From: Brevibacterium permense
GTDB taxonomy: Bacteria; Actinomycetota; Actinomycetes; Actinomycetales; Brevibacteriaceae
Assembly: GCF_013280495.1 (NCBI RefSeq)
Contig: NZ_JABSSX010000007.1
Coordinates: forward strand, 62,001-126,000
Length of the DNA: 64,000 bases
Reading direction: 5' to 3'
Shown: piece after piece, positions 8,043-16,844 of the stretch
Position numbering within the stretch: the first letter of the stretch is position 1
How the letters are laid out: every line of letters starts with the position of its first letter
Position numbers and translations under genes: made by a program
Notes under the pieces: generated by a model
Told to the model about the DNA's origin: nothing
Database searches by the model: none
What the model saw: only the letters and a program-made list of their open reading frames with translations

Positions 8043-8681
8043 ATGAGCACACAGCGAGAACACGCCGCTCGACTCATCGATGCGCACGGGCGGACCTTCG
8101 CCGCGGAGGCTGCGATCACTCTCCGGGACAAGCCGGCCCCGCTGTGGCAGCTGCTCGTCCTCAGCCTGCTCCTGTCCACGCGCATCAGCTCCGACATCGC
8201 CCTCGCGAGCGCGCGCGAGCTGTTCTCGGCGAAGTGGAGGACGCCGCAGCGTCTGCGCGCGAGCACGTGGCAGCAACGGGTCGATGCGCTCGGTCGAGGC
8301 GGATATCGGCGCTACGACGAGAGTACCGCCACGCGTCTGGCCGAGGCCGCCGATCTGCTCATCGACCGTTGGGACGGGGACCTGCGGAAGCTGCGCGATG
8401 AGGCCGAGGGGCAGCCTGGTCGGATTGCGAGGCTGCTGCAGGAATTCACCGGCATCGGTCCGACCGGAGCGTCGATCTTCCTCCGAGAGGTCCAGCAGGT
8501 TTGGCCCTCGGTCAGGCCCGCTTTCGACCCGCTCGTCCGCAAGGGCGCGAAGACGGCCGGGCTGCCGGAGCAGGACGAGAAGCTGACCGCATTGGTCGGT
8601 GACGACGACCTCGCCGGCCTCGCGGCCGCGCTCGTGCGTCTCGCCCGAGATCCGGACCTCGCCGCCTGCGCAGAGGACTGA
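8043..8681 (+). CDS. Endonuclease III-like HhH-GPD protein without the usual catalytic Lys
   Basis: The 212-residue protein resembles the HhH-GPD DNA glycosylase superfamily: an early helical block (LLVLSLLLSTRISSDIALAS, about 38-57) like the EndoIII LLSAQ helix, and a helix-hairpin-helix near residue 140 (LLQEFTGIGPTGASIFLREV). In EndoIII the hairpin reads GVGRKTA with the catalytic Lys; here the position is Thr (GIGPTGA). The later Asp is present in RPAFDPLV. No C-terminal 4Fe-4S Cys cluster exists. It may bind DNA without lyase activity, or be a monofunctional glycosylase. The start at 8043 follows the clpP relic closely; no strong SD is seen. Confidence 0.65.
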   Translation: MSTQREHAARLIDAHGRTFAAEAAITLRDKPAPLWQLLVLSLLLSTRISSDIALASARELFSAKWRTPQRLRASTWQQRVDALGRGGYRRYDESTATRLAEAADLLIDRWDGDLRKLRDEAEGQPGRIARLLQEFTGIGPTGASIFLREVQQVWPSVRPAFDPLVRKGAKTAGLPEQDEKLTALVGDDDLAGLAAALVRLARDPDLAACAED

Positions 8682-8733
8682 GACCTCCGCGCAGGCCCGC
8701 GTGCTAGCATCGACGCACCGGGAAGGGGACGAG

Positions 8734-9039
8734 ATGATGGCGAATATGTGGCTGACTCTGCAGCTGCTCGTCGTCGTGCTCTCTTCCGACCTCGATTCGG
8801 TCGTGCCCCAGTCCCCCACACATCTCATCGTCCTGGCTCTCCTCGGTGCGGCCCTGCTGACGCCGATCGCCGCCTGGGCGAGCATGGCTCTGCTGCGTGT
8901 GCTCTCGCTGTCGGCGCGCCCGCCGTCTCTGCCGGACACGCGCCGAAGCATCCGCGAATTCCGCATGCCGGAGGAGCCCGGCACTCCGGGGAGGGCACTG
9001 CCCAGAGCCCCCTCTTCCGTCGTTCACGCCATCGCCTGA
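8734..9039 (+). CDS. Small membrane protein, DUF6412-like, upstream of YidC paralogue
   Basis: The 101-residue protein has two predicted membrane segments (about 5-20 and 28-55) and a Pro/Arg-rich cytoplasmic tail (RPPSLPDTRRS to the end). AAGGGG sits upstream of the ATG pair at 8731-8736; 8734 is chosen arbitrarily between the two. Small proteins of this shape are commonly found directly before a second YidC/Oxa1 gene in actinobacteria, as here. The function is unknown; a role alongside the insertase is inferred only from neighbourhood. Confidence 0.65.
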   Translation: MMANMWLTLQLLVVVLSSDLDSVVPQSPTHLIVLALLGAALLTPIAAWASMALLRVLSLSARPPSLPDTRRSIREFRMPEEPGTPGRALPRAPSSVVHAIA

Positions 9040-9174
9040 ACGACCTCGATCACGTTCCGTCCGGAACGTCTCCCCGCCTCGGCGCGGGCAATTGTCATCA
9101 AACGTCACGGTGATGGCCTGCAACGGCCCAATCAACCGCGCCTCAGTGCGCCTAAGTCCGAAGGACACTCACCT

Positions 9175-9987
9175 GTGAACATCTACGAACTCCTGCCCAT
9201 CCGTCTGCTCGTCGAGGCCGCCTACACGGTGGTCACGGGGATCAGCGACATTCTCGAACCGCTCGCCGGCGGCTTCAGCGCCGCCCTGGCCGTCATCGTG
9301 CTCACCGTCCTGGTCCGCGCCGTGCTCATCCCCGTCGGGGTGTCCCAGGTCAGAGCCGGCATCACTCGGAAACGACTGGCGCCGAAGATCAGCGAGCTGC
9401 AGAAGAAACACAAGAAGCAGCCCGAACTCATGCAGCAGAAGATCATGGAGCTGTACAAGGAGGAGAACGCGTCCCCTTTCGCCGGGTGCCTTCCGGTGCT
9501 CGCGCAGATGCCCGTGCTCATGGCGGTCTACGGTCTCTTCATCAATGCGACGATCGACGGACACGCCAATGAGCTGCTCGGGCATACGCTCTTCGGCCTG
9601 CCGCTGGGCACGAGCTTCGTCAAACTGCTCGGCGCCGGCGATCTGACCGGCACCGCGATCACGGTCTACCTCATCCTCGTCGTCCTCATCGCCGTCGTCG
9701 CGGGGTTCTCCCGGCATCTGCTTACCCCGGCCACACCCGAGACTCCGACCGCTCCCCCGGCGAAGAACGGGGCAGATGCTCCGGCGATGCCGGACCTCTC
9801 AGGAGTGATGAAGACCCTGAGCTTTATGCCCTTCCTCACGGCGATCTTCGCGCTCTTCGTCCCCTTGGCCGCCGCTCTCTACCTGGCGACGACGACCACG
9901 TGGACCCTCGGCGAACGGCTCGTCCTCAATAACCTCCTCGGTGCGAACGAGCCGCGGTCCGAGGCGACCACCCCGGTGTCCGGCTGA
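9175..9987 (+). CDS. YidC/Oxa1-family membrane protein insertase (paralogue)
   Basis: The 270-residue protein has the YidC/Oxa1 core: a first conserved helix with the key Arg (IVLTVLVRAVLIPVGVSQ, about 41-58), a cytoplasmic charged hairpin (KRLAPKISELQKKHKKQPEL, about 66-85), and the FAGCLPVLAQMPVLMAVYGL block (about 101-120), then three further membrane segments. It lacks the large periplasmic domain, as in Gram-positive proteins. It inserts or assembles membrane proteins. The GTG start at 9175 fits the usual N-terminus. The location next to a DUF6412-like gene, away from rpmH-rnpA, suggests this is the second copy rather than the housekeeping one. Confidence 0.85.
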   Translation: MNIYELLPIRLLVEAAYTVVTGISDILEPLAGGFSAALAVIVLTVLVRAVLIPVGVSQVRAGITRKRLAPKISELQKKHKKQPELMQQKIMELYKEENASPFAGCLPVLAQMPVLMAVYGLFINATIDGHANELLGHTLFGLPLGTSFVKLLGAGDLTGTAITVYLILVVLIAVVAGFSRHLLTPATPETPTAPPAKNGADAPAMPDLSGVMKTLSFMPFLTAIFALFVPLAAALYLATTTTWTLGERLVLNNLLGANEPRSEATTPVSG

Positions 9988-10000
9988 GTCGGGAACACAA

Positions 10001-10044
10001 CAGAGCCCGGGTCGGAGGATTGGAATCCTCCGACCCGGGCTCTG
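10001..10044. terminator. Bidirectional terminator between yidC paralogue and clp
   Basis: CAGAGCCCGGGTCGGAGGAT pairs perfectly with its complement around a short central loop, ending TCTG at 10044. It sits between two convergent genes and can serve both. Confidence 0.75.
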
Positions 10045-10076
10045 CGGCGACGGCCGGTGCAGGGCCGCCTCGGTGA

Positions 10077-12626
10077 TCAGGCGATGATCGGCTCCGGGCG
10101 GGTCCCGGCAACGACCTTGAGTGCGCCGTCAACGACGGTGGCGCGCACGGTGCCACCCTCATCGACCGCCTCGGTGACGAGGAGATCGGCGATCCGGTCG
10201 TCGAGCTCGCGCTGGATTGTGCGACGCAGCGGACGGGCACCGAACTCGGGCTCGTATCCTTCATCGGCCAGCCAGTCGAGAGCCTCTGCAGAGACGTCGA
10301 GGGCGATGCCCTGAGCCTCGAGGCGCTGCTTCGACGCGGCCAGCTGCTGATCGACGATCGAGCGCAGCTGCTCGCGATCGAGCCGCGAGAACATCACGGT
10401 GTCATCGATGCGGTTGATGAACTCCGGCCGCATGAACTCCTTGAGGCGACCCATGACCTTGGCCTTGAGATCCTTCTCCGCATCTCCCGCAGCCCCGGAG
10501 GCGAAGCCCAGCGGAGTGCCGGACATGAACTCGGAACCGAGGTTCGAGGTCATGATGACCACGGTGTTGCGGAAGTCGACCGTGCGGCCCTGGCCGTCGG
10601 TGAGCCGTCCGTCGTCGAGGACCTGCAGCAGCAGGTTGAACGCATCCGGGTGGGCCTTCTCGACCTCGTCGAGGAGGATGACCGAATACGGGCGACGGCG
10701 GACCTTCTCAGTCAGCTGCCCGGCCTCGTCGTAGCCGACGTAGCCGGGAGGAGCACCGACGAGGCGGGACACCGTGTGGCGTTCGCCGAACTCGCTCATA
10801 TCGAAGCGGATCATGGCCGACTCGTCGTCGAACAGGGTCTGCGCCAGAGCCTTCGCCAGCTCAGTCTTGCCGACACCGGTGGGGCCGAGGAAGAGGAAGC
10901 TGCCGATGGGCCGATTGGGATCGGCCATACCGGTCTGGCTGCGGCGGATCGCGCGCGACACGGCGGTCACGGCTTCGTCCTGTCCGACCACGCGGTCGTG
11001 GAGGACCTCTTCCATATTCGCCAGTCGTGCCTTCTGGCTCTGCGTCATCCGTGCTGCCGGGATTCCGGTGGCCCGGGAGACCACTTGCGCGATCTCCTGT
11101 TCACCGATGGTCGCCTCGGCGGCTGCGGTCTTCGCGGCCGCCGCGTCCAGATTCTCGGCAGATTCGATCCGGGCGGTCACCTCGTTGATCTCATCGCGGA
11201 CACGGCCGGCACGCTCGTAGTCCTCCACCTCGATAGCAGACTTCTTCTCCGCTTCGAGTTCGGAGAGATTGAGCTTGAGCGCGTCGATATCGGCCGCGGG
11301 CGCGCGCCTGAGCGACATCCGGGCGCCGGCCTGATCGATGAGGTCGATGGCCTTGTCCGGCAGGAACCGGTCGGTGATGTAGCGGTTCGACAGCTCCACG
11401 GCTGCCCGGACCGCCTCGGCGGTGTAGGTGACCTCGTGGAATTCGGCGTAGCGGTCCTTGAGTCCCTCGAGGATCGTCACGGCATCCTCGACGCCGGGCT
11501 CGCCCACGGTCACCGGCTGGAACCGGCGCTCGAGAGCTGAGTCCTTCTCAATTGTCCGGTATTCCTTGAGCGTGGTCGCGCCGATCATGTGCAGATCTCC
11601 GCGCGCGAGCCTCGGCTTGAGGATGTTGCCGGCGTCCATCGAGTTCGATTCGCCGTTGCCGCCGGCTCCGACGAGGGTGTGGAGTTCGTCGACGAAGACG
11701 ATCATGTCTCCGTCCTCGGCGATCTCGTTCAGCGCCCCGGTCAGCCGCTCCTCGAAGTCACCGCGGTAGCGGGTGCCGGCGAGCATGCCGGGCAGATCGA
11801 GGGAGACTATGCGCTTGCCGTGGAGCTGCTTGGGCACCTCACCGGAGTGGATGGCCTGCGCGAGCCCTTCGGCGATCGCGGTCTTGCCGACCCCGGCCTC
11901 ACCGAGGAGGACGGGGTTGTTCTTCGTCCGCCGGGCGAGGATCTCGATCGTCTGTTCGATCTCCTCCGCGCGTCCGATGACGGGGTCGAGGCGACCTTCC
12001 GCGGCGAGCGCGGTGAGGTCCGTGCCGAACTTCTCCAGCACGGATTCCTGACCACCCTCGCCTTCAGCCTCCTGGCCGGGGTGCATACCTGCGGCTTCGG
12101 CCGCCTCGGCACCAGCCTGCAGTGCAGCCTGGGTGACGCCGGCTTGGGCGAGGATCCGACCGGCAGGCATCTCCTGGTTGAGCACGAAGGCGAAAAACAT
12201 GTGTTCGGGATCGATGTAGGTCGACCCGAAGGCTCGCGCCACCTGGTAAGCGTCGAGCAGGGCGCGCTGGGCGGAACCGGTCAGCGAGGGGGAGGAATCC
12301 GCCTCGGTGTCGGTGGTCGCCGGAAGGCGCTCTTCGATTGCATGGGCGATGGCCTCGGGATCGGCGCCAGCCTGGCGCACGGCCGAGATGCCGGGTTCGG
12401 TCTCGACCATGGTGTGCAGGATGTGCAGTGCGTCGACCTCTGACTGGCCGCGGCCGCCGGCGAACTGGGCGGCGGCCTCGAGGACCTCGTGGCTGCGCTT
12501 GCTCAGCAGCCGGTTGATGTCGACGGAGCGTCCTCGACGGGCTCCGTTCTGACCCTGGAGGTAGCGAGCGAGGAACTCGTCGAACGAGTCGCCGCCCGAG
12601 CCTGCGGGTCCGTGGAATGTGGCCAA
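10077..12626 (-). CDS. Clp/Hsp100 ATPase, ClpC-like with UVR motif
   Basis: The 849-residue AAA+ unfoldase has a Clp-N region (about 30-170), AAA-1 with Walker A GEAGVGKT (242-249) and Walker B IVFVDE (309-314), a short UVR-like middle segment (about 450-490, YERAGRVRDEI) instead of the long ClpB coiled coil, and AAA-2 with GPTGVGKT (581-588). A TPLGF loop after TSNLGSE is placed like the ClpC loop that docks on ClpP. It unfolds proteins for ClpP or disaggregates them. A HAIR element upstream (12648-12666) predicts HspR heat-shock control, normally seen for clpB, so this gene mixes ClpC-type structure with ClpB-type regulation. AGGAGG precedes ATG 12626. Confidence 0.88.
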   Translation of the reverse strand: MATFHGPAGSGGDSFDEFLARYLQGQNGARRGRSVDINRLLSKRSHEVLEAAAQFAGGRGQSEVDALHILHTMVETEPGISAVRQAGADPEAIAHAIEERLPATTDTEADSSPSLTGSAQRALLDAYQVARAFGSTYIDPEHMFFAFVLNQEMPAGRILAQAGVTQAALQAGAEAAEAAGMHPGQEAEGEGGQESVLEKFGTDLTALAAEGRLDPVIGRAEEIEQTIEILARRTKNNPVLLGEAGVGKTAIAEGLAQAIHSGEVPKQLHGKRIVSLDLPGMLAGTRYRGDFEERLTGALNEIAEDGDMIVFVDELHTLVGAGGNGESNSMDAGNILKPRLARGDLHMIGATTLKEYRTIEKDSALERRFQPVTVGEPGVEDAVTILEGLKDRYAEFHEVTYTAEAVRAAVELSNRYITDRFLPDKAIDLIDQAGARMSLRRAPAADIDALKLNLSELEAEKKSAIEVEDYERAGRVRDEINEVTARIESAENLDAAAAKTAAAEATIGEQEIAQVVSRATGIPAARMTQSQKARLANMEEVLHDRVVGQDEAVTAVSRAIRRSQTGMADPNRPIGSFLFLGPTGVGKTELAKALAQTLFDDESAMIRFDMSEFGERHTVSRLVGAPPGYVGYDEAGQLTEKVRRRPYSVILLDEVEKAHPDAFNLLLQVLDDGRLTDGQGRTVDFRNTVVIMTSNLGSEFMSGTPLGFASGAAGDAEKDLKAKVMGRLKEFMRPEFINRIDDTVMFSRLDREQLRSIVDQQLAASKQRLEAQGIALDVSAEALDWLADEGYEPEFGARPLRRTIQRELDDRIADLLVTEAVDEGGTVRATVVDGALKVVAGTRPEPIIA

Positions 12627-12647
12627 AGCTGACCTCCTCTTTCAAAG

Positions 12648-12666
12648 TTGAGCGTATACGACTCAA
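12648..12666 (-). promoter_or_regulatory. HAIR-type (HspR) operator
   Basis: TTGAG-N9-CTCAA matches the inner core of the HspR-associated inverted repeat CTTGAGT-N7-ACTCAAG. It lies 22 bp upstream of the Clp ATPase start. Confidence 0.7.
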
Positions 12667-12741
12667 TCAACAGGTGCATGCGGACATATATTCCCACTTG
12701 TCGCCCGCCCGACGACGGAGTGTGAACAACATCACCGTCGC

Positions 12742-12783
12742 GAAATGCATTGAATGCATTTCTGCATTTGGTGCAAATTTGCA
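12742..12783. promoter_or_regulatory. Two palindromes upstream of the TetR gene, probable operator
   Basis: GAAATGCATTGAATGCATTTC (12742-12762) is a 21-bp palindrome with a single central base, and TGCAAATTTGCA (12772-12783) is a perfect 12-bp palindrome. Both lie within 61 bp of the TetR start at 12803 and in a locally AT-rich stretch, consistent with an autoregulated promoter for the TetR-MFS unit. Confidence 0.6.
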
Positions 12784-12802
12784 AGAGGTGCATAATTTTC
12801 TG

Positions 12803-13453
12803 GTGAGTTCCGAACCGACCGAATCCCTGCGCGAGCGTCAGACCCGTGAGCGCCGCGCCGCCATCCACGCCGCGGCCGTCGATCTCGTCTTCGTTCATGG
12901 GCTCGACGAGGTGACTGTGGCTCGGATCGCGGAAGCTGCGGAGGTCTCGACGCGCACGTTCTTCAACTATTTCCCCACCAAAGAGATGGCGATCGTCGGA
13001 CTGACGACCTCGGACGATATCGCCGCCGCTCTGCAGCGATTCATCGAGGACTTCGAGCCCCGGCGCGAGCGTCTGGTAGAGGATCTCTCCTTCACCATCC
13101 GCGCCGCGTTCGAATTCCTGCTGCCGCGATCGGCGAACAAGCAGAAGCTGCGCGCGATCCAGGCTCGGCATCCGCACCTCGGCATGCTCAGCATGGAAAC
13201 GAAACGGCACTACTCCGAGCAGATCATCACCGGCATCCGTCGGCGGGTCGAACGTCGCGGGGTCGTCTTCCCAGATGACGAGACTGCGGCCCGAGCCACC
13301 CGGATGCTCGCGCAACTGTGCAGCATCCCGATCGAACACGCTTTCGCCTCGGCGCGGTTCGACACCGAACACGAATTGGACGACGAGCGGGTGGACCAGG
13401 CGTTCACCTCCTCGGTCGACCTGTTCCTGACCCTCTTAGAAAGGCTGAAATGA
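12803..13453 (+). CDS. TetR-family transcriptional regulator
   Basis: Read from GTG 12803 the protein has 216 residues: an N-terminal helix-turn-helix typical of TetR (TVARIAEAAEVSTRTFFNYF, about 37-56) and an all-helical ligand domain. The frame is open further upstream but those residues are not TetR-like and would cross the palindromes at 12742-12783. AGAGGTG lies upstream of GTG. The stop overlaps the MFS start (ATGA at 13450-13453), so the two are translationally coupled. It most likely represses its own operon through the upstream palindromes and is released by a compound exported by the pump. Confidence 0.88.
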   Translation: MSSEPTESLRERQTRERRAAIHAAAVDLVFVHGLDEVTVARIAEAAEVSTRTFFNYFPTKEMAIVGLTTSDDIAAALQRFIEDFEPRRERLVEDLSFTIRAAFEFLLPRSANKQKLRAIQARHPHLGMLSMETKRHYSEQIITGIRRRVERRGVVFPDDETAARATRMLAQLCSIPIEHAFASARFDTEHELDDERVDQAFTSSVDLFLTLLERLK

Positions 13454-15198
13454 CCACACCCGCCGCCGAGCCCGCCGGCTCGAAGCAGCACAGCGCCGAG
13501 GAGGAGCCGGAGATCGAGACCTCGTCGGTCATCCTGCTGTTCACCGGCCTGATGCTGGCAATGTTCATGTTCTCGCTCAACCAGACCATGCTGGCCACGG
13601 CCCTGCCGACCATCGTCGGTGACCTCAACGGCGTCGACCAGATGCTGTGGGTCTCGACGGCGTTCATGTTGGCGTCGACGATCATGATGCCGATCTACGG
13701 CAAACTGGGAGACTCGTTCAACCGGAAGAAGATCTTCATCTTCGCCATCTGCATGTTCATCCTCGGTTCGGTCGTCGGCTTCCTGGCCCACAACATGGCC
13801 GTCCTCATCACCGCACGCGTCATTCAGGGCCTCGGCGGCGGCGGTCTCATCATCCTCTCGCAGGCTCTCATCGCCGCGGTTGTGCCGGCGCGCAAGCGCG
13901 GTCCGTATATGGGCATCATGGGGGCGAACTTCGCGGTCACCTCGGTGGCGGGACCGCTGATCGGAGGCTGGATCACCGAAGGTCCGGGCTGGCGCTGGAC
14001 ATTCGCTCTCAATCTTCCGTTCGGCGTGCTCGCGCTCATCGCCGCCATCCTCTTCCTCAAGGTCCCCAAGTCGGATCGGTCGGTCAAACGCCATGTCGAT
14101 GTCGCGGGAATGATCCTCATCGCCGAATTCACCTCGGCACTGATCCTCACGACTTCGTGGGGCGGGCATCAGTACGACTGGAATGATCCGATCATCATCG
14201 GACTCATCGCCATCGCCGTCATCAGCGCCGTCGTCTTCGTCTTCGTCGAACAGGCAGTGCCCGAACCAGTCATCCCGATGTTCGTGTTCAAGGACACGAA
14301 CTTCGTCCTCTGCACGATCGCCGGCATGTGCATCGCCATCGGCATGTTCGGCGTCCTTTCGTACATGCCCACATTCCTGCAGATGGCCCACGGGATCGAA
14401 GCGACGAAGGCCGGGCTCCTCATGGTGCCCATGATGGCCGTGATGCTGCCGAGCTCGGTCATCATCGGTTTCGTCGTCTCGAAGACGGGACGGTACAAGT
14501 GGTACCCGGTGCTCGGCAGCGCGATCGTCGGCGTCGCCCTCTTCCTCATGGGGACCTTCGTCACGGCCGATCAGAACGTTCTCGTCGTCATCGGCTGCCT
14601 GTGTGTGCTGGGCCTCGGCCTGGGACTGTCGATGCAGATGCTCGTGCTCATCGTCCAGAACTCGTTCCCGGTGGCGATGGTCGGCACGGCGACGGCGTCG
14701 AACAACTTCTTCCGCCAGATCGGCGGCACGCTGGGCATGTCGCTGATCGGTTCGCTCTTCACCTCGCGGCTGGCATCCAACCTCGAGGACGGCATCAAGT
14801 CCTTGGGACCCCAAGGCGCTCAGGCGATGAAGGGCACGGGGTCGAATTCGCTGACCCCCGAAGTGGTCAAGTCGCTGCCCGAGCCGATCCATTCGATCAT
14901 CGTCAATGCGTACAGCGATGCGTTGGTGCCGATCTTCCTGTGGGTCTGCCCGCTGGGAATCATCGCGGCAGTCATCCTCATGTTCGTTCGTGAGAAGGCT
15001 CTGGCCACGAAGATCGATGCGGGCGCCCCGACGGACCATCAGCGTGAGGTCGTCGCGACCGACAGCATCGCTGTCGTCGAACAGCCTGGTTCGCTGACCC
15101 CCTCGGGCACGAGCTCCGTCAGCGATGAGATCGAGTACGAGAAGGCCACGCAGGGTGCCGGAGAATACTCTCTGCGGCCCCGCTCGCCCAAGCACTGA
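13450..15198 (+). CDS. DHA2-family (14-TMS) MFS multidrug efflux transporter
   Basis: The 582-residue protein begins with a hydrophilic stretch and then shows about 14 hydrophobic segments. The DHA2 motif region FMFSLNQTMLATALPTI (about 40-56), motif A GKLGDSFNRKKIF (about 83-95) and motif C-like GPLIGGW (near 171) are visible. It exports drugs or toxic compounds by proton antiport at the cytoplasmic membrane. Translation is coupled to the TetR regulator by ATGA overlap. The hydrophilic C-terminal tail (about 520-582) is longer than in many relatives. The gene ends before a strong terminator palindrome. Confidence 0.9.
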   Translation: MTTPAAEPAGSKQHSAEEEPEIETSSVILLFTGLMLAMFMFSLNQTMLATALPTIVGDLNGVDQMLWVSTAFMLASTIMMPIYGKLGDSFNRKKIFIFAICMFILGSVVGFLAHNMAVLITARVIQGLGGGGLIILSQALIAAVVPARKRGPYMGIMGANFAVTSVAGPLIGGWITEGPGWRWTFALNLPFGVLALIAAILFLKVPKSDRSVKRHVDVAGMILIAEFTSALILTTSWGGHQYDWNDPIIIGLIAIAVISAVVFVFVEQAVPEPVIPMFVFKDTNFVLCTIAGMCIAIGMFGVLSYMPTFLQMAHGIEATKAGLLMVPMMAVMLPSSVIIGFVVSKTGRYKWYPVLGSAIVGVALFLMGTFVTADQNVLVVIGCLCVLGLGLGLSMQMLVLIVQNSFPVAMVGTATASNNFFRQIGGTLGMSLIGSLFTSRLASNLEDGIKSLGPQGAQAMKGTGSNSLTPEVVKSLPEPIHSIIVNAYSDALVPIFLWVCPLGIIAAVILMFVREKALATKIDAGAPTDHQREVVATDSIAVVEQPGSLTPSGTSSVSDEIEYEKATQGAGEYSLRPRSPKH

Positions 15199-15219
15199 TA
15201 CGCACGTCGACGCAATGAC

Positions 15220-15251
15220 AGCGCAGGCCCCGCAATTGCGGGGCCTGCGCT
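15220..15251. terminator. 32-bp perfect palindrome, bidirectional terminator
   Basis: AGCGCAGGCCCCGCAA and its exact complement meet at the centre without a spacer. It lies between the convergent MFS gene and DUF3152 gene. Confidence 0.75.
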
Positions 15252-15286
15252 GTATCGTCCGGAGTCTCTCCGCGATTGCCGCGGAA

Positions 15287-16072
15287 CTAGCCTTTCGAGG
15301 GCCATCCGTTCGGCTCACACCCCTGCAGGCCCTTCGTCTGCTGCTGCATGAGCGGTGCGGTCTTGCCCGGTCCGGGGCAGGATTCGTGGCCGTGGCCGAG
15401 AGCGTGACCGACCTCGTGGTTGATGAGGTACTGCCGGTACTGGACGATGTCATCGAACTCTTCGGTGGCGGAGACCCAGCGTTTGGCGTTGAGGATGACG
15501 TTGGGACCGTTGCGACACGAGAGCTTGCCCAGGGTCCGCAGCGGCAGGCACATCTCGTCGACGGTATCGGGGCTGGCGATGGAGATCATGGTGTCCTGAC
15601 CTTCATCGACGAGCTCGATGGAGACGTCGTCCATGTTCTGCCAGCCGCGCTCGTCCTGCAAGGTCTTGATGATGAAGTCTCCGGCCTCATCGACGCCGAT
15701 GGGCAGGTTGTCTTCGACGCGCAGGGCGACCTTGAACGTCTTACCCTCGTCGCGGTTGGGTCCGGTCTCCTCTTTCGGCCGGTCCCATTTTCCGCTGCCA
15801 TGATCGTCGATATCGTCTTCGCTGACATCGGCCGCTCCTGCATCCTCGACGTTCGCGGTCTGGGTGGGCGTGGGCGACTCACTCGGCTTGGCCTCCGCTG
15901 AGTCGCTCGGGTCCGGCGAGGCGGCCTGCGTTTCGGCCGCCTTCGGAGTCGGCCGCGTCTCTTCGTCGGCGGCGGGCGCGCAGGCGCTCAGTCCGACGAC
16001 CAGTGAGACAGCGACGAGCGAGGTCAGGGTGCAGAGGCGTGGACGGGAGGCGAGACGGGTTCGACTGAGCAC
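15287..16072 (-). CDS. DUF3152 lipoprotein, metallopeptidase-like
   Basis: Read from GTG 16072 the protein has 261 residues: a lipoprotein signal (lipobox GLSAC), a Pro/Thr/Ser/Glu linker (about 35-100), and a DUF3152 domain (about 110-261). The domain carries [11 protein letters not shown], an HExxHxxGxxH zinc signature of the metzincin type, plus Cys residues (CLPL, SCRNG, SCPGPG, QGCEPNG) suited to disulphides. DUF3152 proteins are actinobacterial and uncharacterised; the motif suggests an extracellular peptidase. The start is chosen by signal-peptide position; GGAG lies about 14 nt upstream. Confidence 0.78.
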   Translation of the reverse strand: MLSRTRLASRPRLCTLTSLVAVSLVVGLSACAPAADEETRPTPKAAETQAASPDPSDSAEAKPSESPTPTQTANVEDAGAADVSEDDIDDHGSGKWDRPKEETGPNRDEGKTFKVALRVEDNLPIGVDEAGDFIIKTLQDERGWQNMDDVSIELVDEGQDTMISIASPDTVDEMCLPLRTLGKLSCRNGPNVILNAKRWVSATEEFDDIVQYRQYLINHEVGHALGHGHESCPGPGKTAPLMQQQTKGLQGCEPNGWPSKG

Positions 16073-16175
16073 GCCTGTGAGTTTATCTCCTGCCGATTCA
16101 TCGAGAAACGGGTTAAGTGTCGACAAACGTGCGCGCACACCCGTGTCTCGACACTCCGCCTGTTTTTCGGCGAAG

Positions 16176-16844
16176 TCAGAACTCGAGTACGCCGCCGGGT
16201 CCGCGCAACCTGGCACGCAGACGACAGTCCGGCCCCTCGACTACCGCGGTGTCACCGGCCCCGAGCACCTCGAGCACCTGCCGCGCCGCCTCGGGGTCCG
16301 GCGATTCCACACGGAAATCGAGCAGTTCGAGGGCGGGCAAGGCCGCCTCGGCGGGATGGACGGATTCGCCCCAGTCGATGAGGAACGGCTGCGCACCACC
16401 ATGCGGCAATGGAGATCGGGTGGTCAGTCGCCATTCGAGGCGGTCGCCCTCGGCAGTGTCCCGAGCCATGTCCTGGACCTCGCCGAAGTCGATGCCCGCG
16501 GTGTTCGCGGCCGCGATCTTCGCGAGGAACGCCGGCGGATGGATGGCCCAGGTCTGCAGGGTCGGCTCGGCGGCCAGATGAGCGTCGAGCGGCAGGGTGC
16601 CGTCGGCGGGCGGCGCCTGCTGCGGGTCGGGGCCGAGGATCTCGAGGTAGGTGTAGGCTCCCTCCGGCCAACCATTCGGGGTGAGCCCGAGCAGATAGTT
16701 CGCGGTCCCTCGCCCCGGGTGCGAACCGCCGGGAACCGCGCGCAGCCCGGTGGCCTCTTCCACGGCGGCGACCCCGGCGTCGAGGTCGGGCACCGTGATG
16801 ATGAGGTGGTCGAGCTGCGCGGGAATGGTTTTCAGAGAGTCCAT
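16176..16844 (-). CDS. Glyoxalase-like (VOC superfamily) protein, second of a tandem pair
   Basis: The 222-residue protein starts with the glyoxalase-like signature [20 protein letters not shown], followed by [16 protein letters not shown] and [10 protein letters not shown], as in the PF13468-type glyoxalase-like family. These are metal-binding VOC folds of unknown substrate. It overlaps the upstream paralogue by 13 bp, so the two are one transcript. The pair shares the same block order ([43 protein letters not shown]), which indicates local duplication. Confidence 0.8.
   Translation of the reverse strand: MDSLKTIPAQLDHLIITVPDLDAGVAAVEEATGLRAVPGGSHPGRGTANYLLGLTPNGWPEGAYTYLEILGPDPQQAPPADGTLPLDAHLAAEPTLQTWAIHPPAFLAKIAAANTAGIDFGEVQDMARDTAEGDRLEWRLTTRSPLPHGGAQPFLIDWGESVHPAEAALPALELLDFRVESPDPEAARQVLEVLGAGDTAVVEGPDCRLRARLRGPGGVLEF

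Noticed and set aside
13210..15453. A 747-codon open frame on the minus strand opposite the MFS and TetR genes
   Set aside because: Its Asp/Glu/His/Arg-rich translation is the usual antisense image of GC-rich membrane-protein coding DNA; it covers two clear genes and shows no family motif.
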